Shown here piece after piece: positions 19,485 to 29,284 of a stretch of DNA of 64,000 bases; the stretch's first letter is position 1, and each line of letters begins with the position of its first letter. The notes under the pieces are model-generated. The model was not told where the DNA came from, ran no database searches, and worked only from the letters and a program-made list of their open reading frames with translations. The translations under genes were made by a program, and so were the position numbers. The DNA comes from Desulfobulbaceae bacterium (GTDB taxonomy: Bacteria; Desulfobacterota; Desulfobulbia; Desulfobulbales; Desulfocapsaceae), in NCBI GenBank assembly GCA_008933635.1, contig WBUQ01000005.1:19085-83084 (forward strand), read 5' to 3'.

Positions 19485-20669
19485 ATGGGTCACCACCACG
19501 AGGGCAAGAGCGGCATCGTGCCGCTGATCGACCGGTTGAACCGGTATCCAATCGGCCTGCCGGACAGCGAGACCCTGCGCCGGATCCTCGCCATCCTCTT
19601 CTCCGAGGAAGAGGCCTTCGTCGCCTCCCGCTTTCCATTGGAAGAGGCGACTCTGCCGGAACTGGAGCGGGCCACCGGATGGGGGCGGCAGCGGCTGGCG
19701 CCGGTACTCGAGGCGATGGCCGACAAGGGTCTGATCATGGACCTGCAGTACGGCCGACGGACCTACTACCTGTTGATGCCCGGCCTGATCGGCTTCTTCG
19801 AATTCACCTTCATGAAACAGCGCCAGGACCTGCCGGTGGAAGAACTGGCGCAGCTGATGCATGAATACCTGTTCGAGGATCCGGACAACCGGATGGGCAC
19901 AGAATTTTTCGGCGGTAAGACCCCTTTGACCAGGGCCCTGTCCTATGAACAGCATATCCCTGTCGAGTCGGTGGTCACCACCTGGGAGAGCGCCCGCGAG
20001 ATCGTCCGCCGGGCGGGCTATGGCGCAGTCGGCATGTGCTACTGCCGCCACAAGAAGGAGCACCTCGGCAAATCCTGCGACAAGGGCGCGCCGACCAGGG
20101 AGATCTGCATATCCCTCGGAACCGCCGCCCGTTTCATGGTCCGCCGCGGTTTCGCCGAAGAGCGCTCGGTCGACCAGCTCCTGGCGGTCATCGATACGGC
20201 CCGTGACCTGCGTCTGACCCACATCACCGACAATATCCGCCATAAGCCGTCTTTCATCTGCAACTGCTGCTCGTGCTGCTGCGAGCTGCTGGGCGGGGTG
20301 ATGCGGGGATTCCCCAACGGTATCGCCAAGAGCGGCTATACCCTGGCCATCGATCAGGGCAGCTGTCTCGGCTGCGGCCTTTGCGCCAGGGCCTGCAATG
20401 TTCAGGCGATGGAGGTATCCGACCGCGACGATGACGGCAGAAGGAAGCGGGTCCAGGTCAGGGCCGGTAGCTGTCTGGGCTGCGGTGCCTGCATTTCGGC
20501 CTGCCCGAGCGGATCGCTGTCGCTGGTCCCTGTTTCCCGGCCGCCGACCCCGGAAAAGAAAAAGGATCTCTTCATCCAGATCCTGAAGGAGAAGAAACGA
20601 TTCACCCCCTTTCTCGTCAGCGGCATCACGACCAGGCTGCGGCGGACGCTCGGCATCGGCAAGGAGTGA
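19485..20669 (+). CDS. 4Fe-4S ferredoxin-domain protein with N-terminal winged-helix-like region
   Basis: CNCCSCCCELLGG; CLGCGLCARACNVQAM and CLGCGACISACPSGSL dicluster; N-terminal LPELERATGWGRQRLAPVLEAMADKGLIMDLQYGRRTYYLLMPG looks like a wHTH. Confidence 0.8.
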   Translation: MGHHHEGKSGIVPLIDRLNRYPIGLPDSETLRRILAILFSEEEAFVASRFPLEEATLPELERATGWGRQRLAPVLEAMADKGLIMDLQYGRRTYYLLMPGLIGFFEFTFMKQRQDLPVEELAQLMHEYLFEDPDNRMGTEFFGGKTPLTRALSYEQHIPVESVVTTWESAREIVRRAGYGAVGMCYCRHKKEHLGKSCDKGAPTREICISLGTAARFMVRRGFAEERSVDQLLAVIDTARDLRLTHITDNIRHKPSFICNCCSCCCELLGGVMRGFPNGIAKSGYTLAIDQGSCLGCGLCARACNVQAMEVSDRDDDGRRKRVQVRAGSCLGCGACISACPSGSLSLVPVSRPPTPEKKKDLFIQILKEKKRFTPFLVSGITTRLRRTLGIGKE

Positions 20670-20747
20670 GGTCGGCCGGAGTCGGGTGTGTGGGAGAATC
20701 ACGGGCCTGCCTGATCAATACCTACCAATTCCACTGAAGAGGAGATT

Positions 20748-22400
20748 ATGACAGAGAGAACATATGCCGCCGGTGAGGCCTATGCCTACCCCCTTATCAT
20801 CAAAAAGCTGCTGCAGACGGCGATGGTCAGCGCCACCGACCAGGAAATCGTCTACCGCGGGGAGCAGCGCTACACCTACCGTGACCTCAACAACCGGATC
20901 CATCGTCTGGCCGGCGGGCTGACCGCCCTGGGCCTCAGACCGGGCGAGGTGGCGGCGGTCTTCGACTATGACAGTCCCCGCTACCTCGAATGCTTCTTCG
21001 CCATCCCGATGATGGGCTCGGTGCTGCAGACCGTCAACTGGCGATTGTCCACCGAGCAGATCGTCTATACCATCAACCATGCAGAGGCTGCGGTGATCGT
21101 CTTCAACAGCGATTTCCTGCCGCTGATCGAGGCGATCAGACCGATGCTGTCCACGGTCCGCAAGTATGTGCTGATCCGTGAGGGCGCAAGCCAGGCCGAT
21201 GCCGGCCGCTTCGATGGCGAATACGAGGGAATGCTGCAGGGAACGCCTGAGCGTTACGAATTTCCCGATCTGGATGAGAACACCCGGGCCACCACCTTCT
21301 ACACCACCGGCACCACAGGCGACCCGAAAGGCGTGTATTTCTCCCATCGCCAGCTGGTGCTGCACTCGATGTCGCTGGCAATTGCCGCCGGCAGCTACCA
21401 CAACGAGGGGCGTTTCCGCTCGAACGATGTCTACATGCCGCTGACCCCGATGTTCCATGTCCATGCCTGGGGGGTACCCTATGTCGCAACCATGCTGGGA
21501 ACCAAGCAGGTCTATCCGGGTCGGTACGAGCCGAAAACCATCCTCGAGCTGATCAGGACCGAGAAGGTGACCTTCTCCCACTGCGTGCCGACGATCCTGC
21601 AGATGCTGATGACCGATCCGGCCTGTCGCGAGGTCGATCTGTCGAACTGGAAGGTCATCATCGGCGGCGCCAAGCTGTCGAAGGGGCAGGCCAAGGCCGC
21701 CCGCGATCTCGGGATGACGGTGTTCACCGGCTACGGCATGTCCGAGACCTGCCCGATCATCACCCTGTCTTTGCCGAAGCCGCACATGATGGACTGGGAC
21801 GAAGATCGCATGCTCGACATCATCACCAAGACCGGCACGCCGATCCCGCTGGTGGAGGTTGAGGTGGTCGACGAAGAGGACCGGGCCAAGCCGCATGACG
21901 GCGAAACGACCGGCGAGGTGGTCTTCCGGGCGCCGTGGCTGACCGAGGGCTATCACAAGTCGCCGGACAAGACGAAGGAATTGTGGCGCAACGGCTATCT
22001 GCATTCAGGCGATGTCGGCCATATCGATGCCGAGGGCTATCTGCAGATCACCGACCGGATCAAGGACGTGATCAAGAGCGGCGGTGAGTGGGTGAGTTCG
22101 CTCGATCTGGAGAATATCATGAGCCAGCACCCGGCTGTGCTCGAGTCGGCGGCGATCGGCATCCCTGACGCCAAATGGGGCGAGAGGCCGCTGATGCTGG
22201 TGGTGCTGAAGGAGATGTTCAAGGGGCAGGTGACCGAGGGCGATCTCAAGGCCTATATGAAGCAGGCGGCGGAAGAAGGGAGGCTGCCGCGCTATGGCGT
22301 GCCCGACACCATCATCCTCCTTGATGCCCTGCCGAAGACCAGCGTCGGCAAGCTCAACAAGAAACAGATGCGTCTCGACTACTCGGCACCGATCCTGTAG
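20748..22400 (+). CDS. Fatty-acid--CoA ligase (AMP-dependent synthetase family)
   Basis: TFYTTGTTGDPKGVYFSHRQL, GYGMSETCPIITLS, HSGDVGHIDAEGYLQITDRIKDVIKSGGEWVSS. Confidence 0.92.
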   Translation: MTERTYAAGEAYAYPLIIKKLLQTAMVSATDQEIVYRGEQRYTYRDLNNRIHRLAGGLTALGLRPGEVAAVFDYDSPRYLECFFAIPMMGSVLQTVNWRLSTEQIVYTINHAEAAVIVFNSDFLPLIEAIRPMLSTVRKYVLIREGASQADAGRFDGEYEGMLQGTPERYEFPDLDENTRATTFYTTGTTGDPKGVYFSHRQLVLHSMSLAIAAGSYHNEGRFRSNDVYMPLTPMFHVHAWGVPYVATMLGTKQVYPGRYEPKTILELIRTEKVTFSHCVPTILQMLMTDPACREVDLSNWKVIIGGAKLSKGQAKAARDLGMTVFTGYGMSETCPIITLSLPKPHMMDWDEDRMLDIITKTGTPIPLVEVEVVDEEDRAKPHDGETTGEVVFRAPWLTEGYHKSPDKTKELWRNGYLHSGDVGHIDAEGYLQITDRIKDVIKSGGEWVSSLDLENIMSQHPAVLESAAIGIPDAKWGERPLMLVVLKEMFKGQVTEGDLKAYMKQAAEEGRLPRYGVPDTIILLDALPKTSVGKLNKKQMRLDYSAPIL

Positions 22401-22436
22401 CAAGGGCGAGGAGACCTGTCTGGCGAAGTGATGGTT

Positions 22437-22454
22437 GGCGGCTGTCAGGCCGCC
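22437..22454. terminator. GC-rich hairpin between convergent genes
   Basis: GGCGGC-TGTCAG-GCCGCC between the ligase stop and the merR stop; no U-tract. Confidence 0.3.
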
Positions 22455-22490
22455 AGGCAGGTGAACGCTGTTTGATCCGGGAGGTGAAGA

Positions 22491-22889
22491 TCAGCGCCAC
22501 TCCCCCTTGGTGAGCATGTCGGTGATCCGGACCCGGTATTCGACGATATCCTGACGCAGGGAGGAGAGGCTGGCGATCTTGTCGTCGACCCTGGCGATAT
22601 GCTGATCGAGGATCTCGATCAGCTTGGGGGTGATGGTGGTGAAGTTCTGGGCGTTGATGTCGAAAATTTCCGACAGATCCTGGATCTCCTTGAGCGAGAT
22701 ACCCATATCCTTCAGCTTGAGGATGAACTTCAGGCGCAGGACGTCATCGCGGTTGTAGGTGCGGGTGCCGCCACCAAGTCTCTTCGACTTGCCCATGATG
22801 CCGATCTCTTCATAGTAGCGGATGGTACGGGTGGTAATCCCGAGTTTTTTGGCCAGCGCACCGATCTGTACTGATTCTTGACTCTTCAT
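22491..22889 (-). CDS. MerR family transcriptional regulator
   Basis: VQIGALAKKLGITTRTIRYYEEIGIMGKSKRLGGGTRTYNRDDVLRLKFILKLKDMGISLKEI: classic MerR DNA-binding domain; no C-terminal metal Cys motif. Confidence 0.93.
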   Translation of the reverse strand: MKSQESVQIGALAKKLGITTRTIRYYEEIGIMGKSKRLGGGTRTYNRDDVLRLKFILKLKDMGISLKEIQDLSEIFDINAQNFTTITPKLIEILDQHIARVDDKIASLSSLRQDIVEYRVRITDMLTKGEWR

Positions 22890-22992
22890 TGTCTATCCTT
22901 GCGAAATGGACGTCAGGTCTGTCTGTATGGTACTATTCCCAGTGTCTCCGGGGGCATGCCCTGGCAGGCAATCTCTTGCGGACCATGCAGAA

Positions 22993-23014
22993 ATTAACCT
23001 TTACGTAATCTATG
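22993..23014. promoter_or_regulatory. Putative MerR-type operator (site 2)
   Basis: attaacctttacgtaatctatg, contains ACCTTTACGT. Confidence 0.55.
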
Positions 23015-23122
23015 TTTCTACCATAGCATGTTTATTTTAATGATGTCAAATGTTTTATTTTTTAAAATAATCTATTAAATCAACATCATGACCGGCAGAA
23101 AGGAAGAAAGGCAGGAAAATTC

Positions 23123-23145
23123 TTGACCCTTACGTAAACTTTAGA
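23123..23145. promoter_or_regulatory. Putative MerR-type operator (site 3)
   Basis: ttgacccttacgtaaactttag, contains ACCCTTACGT. Confidence 0.6.
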
Positions 23146-23208
23146 TATATAGGCAGGAGAACGGTGGAAAGTGCCCCCTGTGATCAGAAAATGATGGAGA
23201 CGTGACCG

Positions 23209-24354
23209 ATGCATTTCGAACACACTGAGGAACAGCGGCTGATCCGCGATATGGTGAGGAGTTTTGCCGAAAAGGAGGTGGCTCCCTCCGCGGCGGAACG
23301 CGACGAGGAGGAACGGTTTGACCGGCAGCTGATGTTTGACCGGCTGGCGGAACTCGGCCTGACCGGTATCGTCTTTCCGGAAGAATATGGCGGTGCCGGT
23401 GCCGAGTATATCAGTTATGCGATCGCCGTCGAGGAATTGTCAAGGGTCTGCGCATCGACCGGGGTGACCCTGTCGGCCCACCTCTCCCTCGGGGCTAACC
23501 CGATCTACCTGTATGGCACGGAGGATCAGAAGCAGATTTTCCTTGCCCCCCTCGCCCGCGGCGAGAAAATGGGGGCCTTCGGGCTGACCGAACCGATGGC
23601 CGGCTCAGATGCCGGCGGGACGAAGACAACGGCCGTCCCTGACGGAGGCGATTGGATCGTCAATGGCAGCAAGGTCTTCATCACCAATGCCGGCGAGGCC
23701 GACACCTATATCGTCTTTGCCCGTACCGACCGTGAGGCGGAGAAACACCACGGCATCAGCGCCTTCATCATCGAAAAGGGGACACCGGGTTTTACCTTCG
23801 GCAAGAAGGAAAAGAAGATGGGCATCCGTTCCTCGCCGACTATGGAGCTGGTCTTCGAAAATTGCCGTGTTCCCGCGGCCAACCTGCTCGGCGGCGAGGG
23901 AAACGGCTTCAAGGTGGCGATGAAGACGCTCGACGGCGGCCGCATCGGCGTGGCCGCCCAGGCGCTGGGGATCGCCCAGGGGGCCCTCGACGCGGCACTG
24001 GCCTATGCCAGGGAGCGAATGCAGTTCGGCTCGCCGATATGCCGTTTCCAGGGGGTGCAGTTCCAGCTGGCCGACATGGCCACCCAGATCGAAGCCGCCC
24101 GGCTGATGGTCTACCAGGCCGCCTGGCGTGCCAGCAACGGGATGTCCTATTCGCAGTATTCGGCGATGGCCAAACTGATGGCCAGCGAGACGGCGATGCG
24201 GGTAACGACCCAGGCCGTGCAGGTCTTCGGAGGGTATGGCTATACCCGTGATTTCCCGGTCGAACGGATGATGCGAGATGCCAAGATTACCGAAATCTAT
24301 GAAGGGACGAGCGAGATCCAGCGCCTGGTCATCGGTTCGGCCCTGACCCGCTGA
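23209..24354 (+). CDS. Acyl-CoA dehydrogenase (short-chain/butyryl-CoA type, ~381 aa)
   Basis: [77 protein letters not shown]. Confidence 0.93.
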   Translation: MHFEHTEEQRLIRDMVRSFAEKEVAPSAAERDEEERFDRQLMFDRLAELGLTGIVFPEEYGGAGAEYISYAIAVEELSRVCASTGVTLSAHLSLGANPIYLYGTEDQKQIFLAPLARGEKMGAFGLTEPMAGSDAGGTKTTAVPDGGDWIVNGSKVFITNAGEADTYIVFARTDREAEKHHGISAFIIEKGTPGFTFGKKEKKMGIRSSPTMELVFENCRVPAANLLGGEGNGFKVAMKTLDGGRIGVAAQALGIAQGALDAALAYARERMQFGSPICRFQGVQFQLADMATQIEAARLMVYQAAWRASNGMSYSQYSAMAKLMASETAMRVTTQAVQVFGGYGYTRDFPVERMMRDAKITEIYEGTSEIQRLVIGSALTR

Positions 24355-24385
24355 AAATCGTAGCCGAGGCAGCTGTGCCGGGGCG

Positions 24386-26389
24386 ATGATGGAGACGACG
24401 ATGGAATTTACCCGTGAAATTTACTGGAATGTCGGGCATGGGGCTGCAACCCTGGTGCCCATGTACCTGCTGGTGATTGCCGCCCTGGCCGTGCTGGTCT
24501 ACGGTTTTCGCCAGCGGATCGAGGTCTACCGCCTGGGGCTGCCGCTGAACCGGACCGATAACCTCGGCGACCGGATTGTCGGGATGCTGAAAAACGTCCT
24601 GCTGCAGAAGAAGGTTACCCAGGTTCTGTGGCCGGGATTGCTGCACGGCCTGTTCTTCTGGGGTTTTTTTCTGCTGCTGATCGGTACCACCCTGATAGTG
24701 ATCCAGGCCGATTTCACCGACCTGCTCTTCGACTACCGCTTTCTGACCGGTACGTTCTACAAGCTGTTTTCCGTCACCCTCGACCTCGCCGGCCTGGTCG
24801 CCATCCTGATGCTTTCAGGACTGCTGATCCGGCGCTACGTCCTGCGACCGGAAGGGCTGGTGACGAAACGGGATGATGCCATCATGCACGGGCTGATGCT
24901 GACCATCTTGTGCACCGGCTTCCTTATCGAGGGGGCGCGGATGGCAGTCACCGAGATGGGTACTCCGCTCGCCCCCTGGTCGCCGGTGGGTATGGCAGTG
25001 GCCGGCGTGCTGTCTGCCGCCGGGGAGGGGGCGCTGCTGACCGTCCACAAACTGACCTGGTGGTTCCACCTGCTGCTGGTCATGGCCTTTATCTGCCTGA
25101 TCCCGTTCACCAAGTTTCGTCATATCCTGACCACCAGCGCCAACTACCTGTTCACCGACCGTGGGCCCAAGGGCAAACTGGTCAAACTCGATCTCGAAAA
25201 CGAGGAATCCGAGACCTTCGGTGCCACCAGTCTGAAGGAAATGACCTGGAAGGACATCTTCGATGCCGATGCCTGCACCATCTGCAAGCGCTGTCAGGAC
25301 CGCTGCCCGGCGTATGCCACCGGCAAGCCGCTGTCGCCGATGAAGGTCGTCAACCAGCTGCAGGAGGTCGCCTTCACCGCTCCCGACAGCCAGCTGATCG
25401 AGCTGATCGGCAAGGATGTCCTCTGGTCCTGCACCACCTGCCGCGCCTGCCAGGAGATCTGCCCGGCGGCCATCGAGCATGTCGGCAAGATCGTCGAACT
25501 CCGGCGGAGCATGGTGCTGATGGAAGGCGAGTTCCCCGGTGAGGAGGTGATGGCGGCGATGGAGGCCACCGAGGTCAACGGCAATCCCCTGGGCATTGGG
25601 TACGCCTCCCGCGGCGACTGGGCCGAGGGGCTCGGAGTGAAGACAGTGGGCGAGGATGCCGATATCGACATCCTCTACTTCGTCGGTTGCTATGCCTCGT
25701 TCGACAAACGCAACATCGCCGTTGCCCGCAGCTTTATCCAGCTCTGCCAGGCGGCAGGCGTAAAGGTCGGCATCCTCGGCAAGGAGGAGAAGTGCTGCGG
25801 CGAACCGATGCGCAAAATGGGGAACGAGTATCTCTTCCAGACCCTGGCTGCCGAGATGGTCGAATTGATCAATGGCAGCGGGGTGAAGAAGGTCGTCACC
25901 ACCTGTCCGCACTGCTACAACACGCTGGCCAAGGACTACCGCGACTTCGGGCTGGAGGTGGAGGTGGAGCCCTATACCGTCTACCTTGAGAGGCTGCTGA
26001 GTGAAGGAAGGTTGCGGGTCCGGAGCGAAGATCTGGTCTGTACCTACCACGACTCCTGCTATCTCGGCCGGCATAACGACATCTACGACGCGCCCCGGCA
26101 GCTGATCCGGGCCGCTGGCGGCCGCATCACCGAAATGGAGAAGAACCGGGAAGAGGCCTTCTGCTGCAGCGCCGGCGGCGGCCGGATCATGGCCGAGGAG
26201 AAGATCGGCGAGCGGATCAACATCCGCCGAGTCCAGATGGCATCGGCGACCGGGACCGCTATCCTGGTCTCGAACTGCCCGTTCTGCCTGACGATGTTCG
26301 AGGATGGGGTGAAGGGAGCCGGGGTGGAGGAATCGCTGAAGCCGCGTGATATCGCCGAGATTCTGGCCGAGCGGATACAGCGGGCATGA
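24386..26389 (+). CDS. Membrane Fe-S oxidoreductase (Etf:quinone oxidoreductase-like; NarI-like N-terminus, dicluster ferredoxin, two CCG domains)
   Basis: N-terminal TM helices; CTICKRCQDRCPAYATGKPLSP, CTTCRACQEICPAAIEHV; CCGEPMRKMGNEYLFQ, CPHCYNTLAKDY, CCSAGGGRIM CCG motifs; directly upstream of etfBA. Confidence 0.85.
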   Translation: MMETTMEFTREIYWNVGHGAATLVPMYLLVIAALAVLVYGFRQRIEVYRLGLPLNRTDNLGDRIVGMLKNVLLQKKVTQVLWPGLLHGLFFWGFFLLLIGTTLIVIQADFTDLLFDYRFLTGTFYKLFSVTLDLAGLVAILMLSGLLIRRYVLRPEGLVTKRDDAIMHGLMLTILCTGFLIEGARMAVTEMGTPLAPWSPVGMAVAGVLSAAGEGALLTVHKLTWWFHLLLVMAFICLIPFTKFRHILTTSANYLFTDRGPKGKLVKLDLENEESETFGATSLKEMTWKDIFDADACTICKRCQDRCPAYATGKPLSPMKVVNQLQEVAFTAPDSQLIELIGKDVLWSCTTCRACQEICPAAIEHVGKIVELRRSMVLMEGEFPGEEVMAAMEATEVNGNPLGIGYASRGDWAEGLGVKTVGEDADIDILYFVGCYASFDKRNIAVARSFIQLCQAAGVKVGILGKEEKCCGEPMRKMGNEYLFQTLAAEMVELINGSGVKKVVTTCPHCYNTLAKDYRDFGLEVEVEPYTVYLERLLSEGRLRVRSEDLVCTYHDSCYLGRHNDIYDAPRQLIRAAGGRITEMEKNREEAFCCSAGGGRIMAEEKIGERINIRRVQMASATGTAILVSNCPFCLTMFEDGVKGAGVEESLKPRDIAEILAERIQRA

Positions 26390-26490
26390 GAGTTGAAAAC
26401 ACATGGTGAAAGATTACGGCCTGTTCTTTTCGGGACAGGACCGTTTGACCGGAAAACGGGAGTGATCCCACGAAGAACTGGAGGAATGCA

Positions 26491-27264
26491 ATGAAGATTC
26501 TGGTGTGCATCAAGCAGGTTCCGGACATGGAATCGAAGTTCAAGGTGGCGGCCAGCGGTACCTGGTACGATACCGCCGATCTTGCCTGGCGGATGAACGA
26601 ATATGACGAGTACGCGGTCGAACAGGCCGTGCAGCTGAAAGAGCAGGTGGGCGATGCCGATCTCACCGTTCTCTGCATCGGCGGCGAACAGGTCAAGGAG
26701 ACGATGAAGAAGGCACTGGCCATGGGCTGTGACCGCGGTGTGCATATTGCCGACGACAAGTCGGCGGAGAAGGAACCGTATCAGATTGCCGGCATCATTG
26801 CCGAGTTCGCCAGGGACAAGGGCTTCGACCTGATCTTCACCGGCATGCAGTCCCAGGACCGCGGCAGCGCCCAGGTCGGTGTGCTGGTCGCCGAGCTGCT
26901 GGCCATCCCGAGCATCTCCACTATCGTCCAGTTTACCTTCGCCGGTGGCCGGATCGAGACCAAGCGCGAGCTCGAAGGCGGAGTCAAGGCGATCGTCAGG
27001 ACTTCCACGCCGGCCCTGGTCACCTGCCAGCTCGGCCTCAATACCCCCCGCTACCCGACTCTGCCCAACATCATGAAGGCCAAAAAGAAAGAGCTGGTTT
27101 CCCTGCCGGTGACCGATCTGCTCAAAGTCGAAGCCCGGCAGGAAACGGCGAAGCTGTTCTTCCCGGAGAAGAAGGGTGGCGGACTGGTACTGGAGGGAGA
27201 CGTCGGGCCGCTGGCTGACAGGCTGATCCAGATTCTCAAGGAAAAAACCGGCGTTCTGGCCTAG
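26491..27264 (+). CDS. etfB: Electron transfer flavoprotein beta subunit
   Basis: MKILVCIKQVPDMESKFKV...MNEYDEYAVEQAVQLKE...GMQSQDRGSAQVGVLVAELL. Confidence 0.93.
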   Translation: MKILVCIKQVPDMESKFKVAASGTWYDTADLAWRMNEYDEYAVEQAVQLKEQVGDADLTVLCIGGEQVKETMKKALAMGCDRGVHIADDKSAEKEPYQIAGIIAEFARDKGFDLIFTGMQSQDRGSAQVGVLVAELLAIPSISTIVQFTFAGGRIETKRELEGGVKAIVRTSTPALVTCQLGLNTPRYPTLPNIMKAKKKELVSLPVTDLLKVEARQETAKLFFPEKKGGGLVLEGDVGPLADRLIQILKEKTGVLA

Positions 27265-27273
27265 GAGGGAACG

Positions 27274-28191
27274 ATGAAGATATTGCTTGTTGCGGAATAC
27301 AGGGATGGCAAGCTGCTGGGCAGCGTTAACGAACTGATCGCCTTCGCGGGAAAGATGGGTGCAGAGAGTGCGATGTTTCTGGTAGGCAGCGATTCGGCGC
27401 TGCCGGCATATGCCGGTACGCTCTATCTGGCCGACGCCGCTGCCTGCGGCGAGTTCAATCCGGACGTCCACAAGCAGCTGCTGCTCGATGTGGTGGCCAG
27501 GGAGCAGCCGGAGATGATCGTCTTCAGCCACTCGTCCTACGGCTGGGACCTCGCCCCCCGGATAGCCTGCGCCCTGAAGGCGGCACAGGTCTCCGAAGTG
27601 GTCGATGTCGAAGGCGATGCACTGATCGTACCGGTCTGCAATGCCAAGCTGCGCCGGACCGTCAAACCGAAAACCGGTCAGACGGTGGTCACCCTGCAGG
27701 CCGGGGCCTTCGGGCTGGCCGATGCGCCGGTGGGCAGTCCGACGGTTGAGAAGGTGGCTGCCGCCGGAACCGGCAAACTCGAGTTCGGCGGCTACGAGGC
27801 GGCCGAGCAGGGCGGTGTCGACCTGACCAAGGCCGAGGTTATCGTCAGTGCCGGTCGAGGTATCGGCAAGCCCGAGAATGTGGCGATGATCGCCGCCCTG
27901 GCCAAGGCTTTGAAGGGCGAATACGGTGCCAGCCGGCCGGTTGTCGATTCCGGCTGGGTCGAGCACAAGCGCCAGGTCGGTACCACCGGCCAGTCGGTGG
28001 CCCCCAAGCTCTATCTTGCCTGCGGCATCTCCGGGGCGATCCAGCACCTGGCCGGGATGAAGAAGTCGGAATTCATCGTCGCCATCAACACCGACAAAGA
28101 CGCCCCGATCGGTGATGTCGCCGACGTGCTGGTGGTTGCCGACCTCAAACAGTTTGTGCCGATGCTGACAGAGAAAATTCAGGCACTGTAG
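27274..28191 (+). CDS. etfA: Electron transfer flavoprotein alpha subunit
   Basis: [74 protein letters not shown]. Confidence 0.95.
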   Translation: MKILLVAEYRDGKLLGSVNELIAFAGKMGAESAMFLVGSDSALPAYAGTLYLADAAACGEFNPDVHKQLLLDVVAREQPEMIVFSHSSYGWDLAPRIACALKAAQVSEVVDVEGDALIVPVCNAKLRRTVKPKTGQTVVTLQAGAFGLADAPVGSPTVEKVAAAGTGKLEFGGYEAAEQGGVDLTKAEVIVSAGRGIGKPENVAMIAALAKALKGEYGASRPVVDSGWVEHKRQVGTTGQSVAPKLYLACGISGAIQHLAGMKKSEFIVAINTDKDAPIGDVADVLVVADLKQFVPMLTEKIQAL

Positions 28192-28202
28192 GGGAGGCCC
28201 AG

Positions 28203-28514
28203 ATGATCGAAGACATTTTCGCAGGGCTGCCGGAATCCTTCGTGCCGGGGACCGTCGCCGCCCCGGTCGTCTTTTATTTCACCCTCGGGGAAACGAAGAG
28301 GACTGTGCATCTTTCCCCCGACGCCTGCCGGGTGGAGCCGGGAAAGACAGTGGACAGCGCCGACTGCGTCTGCAAGACCAGTCCGGAGTTCTTTCTGCGG
28401 ATCTGGCAGGACGACTATCGTCCGGGAATGAAAGATTTCCTGACCGGTACGATCAAGTCGAACGATCCGGGATCGCTGCAGACATTTCTGCGCTGTTTCG
28501 GCAAGAAGGCCTGA
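28203..28514 (+). CDS. SCP2 sterol-binding domain protein
   Basis: 103 aa; VFYFTLGETKRTVHLSPDACRVEPGKTVDSADCVCKTSPEFFLRIWQDDYRPGMKDFLTGTIKSNDPGSLQTFLRCF. Confidence 0.75.
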   Translation: MIEDIFAGLPESFVPGTVAAPVVFYFTLGETKRTVHLSPDACRVEPGKTVDSADCVCKTSPEFFLRIWQDDYRPGMKDFLTGTIKSNDPGSLQTFLRCFGKKA

Positions 28515-28584
28515 GATGCAGGCGGCAGCCTGGCTGCCGCCTGTGGTGAAGAGCGTGGAGGCTCGAACAGGAAGAGGGTCAAAC

Positions 28585-28998
28585 GTGAAGTATCTGACGG
28601 AGATTAAGGTTCGCGGCTACCATGCCGATTTTTATGGGCACGTCAACAATGCCCGCTATCTTGAGTTTTTTGAGGAAGATCGCTGGGCCCAACTGGAATC
28701 AACCATCGACCTGCAGAATTGGGCGGCCAGGGGGCTGATTTTCCTGGTTGTCAATATCAATGTCAATTACCGCAAGGCGGTCGGTGTCGGCGAGACCATC
28801 TGTGTTTCGACCGAGATAGAGAAAATCGGCAGCAAGAGTGCGGTCCTGCTGCAGAAAATTTTCCTCAAGGGAACGGACACCGTCGCAGCAGATGCCCGGA
28901 TCACCTTTGTCGTCGCAGACCGGACAGGCCGGGCGGTGGTGCTTGAAGGGGAAGTTCTGGAACAGATAAAAAAACTTGGTGGAGAAACGACGAACTGA
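28585..28998 (+). CDS. Acyl-CoA thioesterase (hotdog, YbgC/4HBT type)
   Basis: GTG start VKYLTEIKVRGYHADFYGHVNNARYLEFFEEDRW; 4HBT motif HVNNARYLEFFEE. Confidence 0.85.
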   Translation: MKYLTEIKVRGYHADFYGHVNNARYLEFFEEDRWAQLESTIDLQNWAARGLIFLVVNINVNYRKAVGVGETICVSTEIEKIGSKSAVLLQKIFLKGTDTVAADARITFVVADRTGRAVVLEGEVLEQIKKLGGETTN

Positions 28999-29114
28999 AA
29001 GGGGGATGCGCAACGGGCGGCAGGGGATGGCAGGTCCCTCGCCGCTTCATGGATTCTCGCGGGAGATCTTGTTCGGGTGCGTGTATTTCTGTTGACATCG
29101 GTCCGGCCGGCATA

Positions 29115-29137
29115 TTACATAAACGTAAAGGTAAATA
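29115..29137. promoter_or_regulatory. Putative MerR-type operator (site 4) upstream of fadL-like gene
   Basis: ttacataaacgtaaaggtaaata; reverse complement TTTACCTTTACGTTTATGTAA. Confidence 0.6.
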
Positions 29138-29284
29138 CGCATCAGTTCAGGATTGTAGGATATTGATCGAAATTGTCGCTGAAGGGTGGTAATTTCGAAC
29201 AGGGAGGTGTGCAGTAGAACGACAGGGGTTGCTTGTCTGAGTGAGGCGGGCACGAAAGAAGAAAACGTTCAAGGGGAGAGAAGC

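Noticed and set aside
22921-22980. Sigma54 promoter TGGCAGGCAATCTCTTGC upstream of the acyl-CoA dehydrogenase
   Set aside because: Spacing between GG and GC is 13, not 10.
24815-26404. 529-aa antisense ORF over the Fe-S oxidoreductase
   Set aside because: Sense strand has full ferredoxin and CCG motifs.
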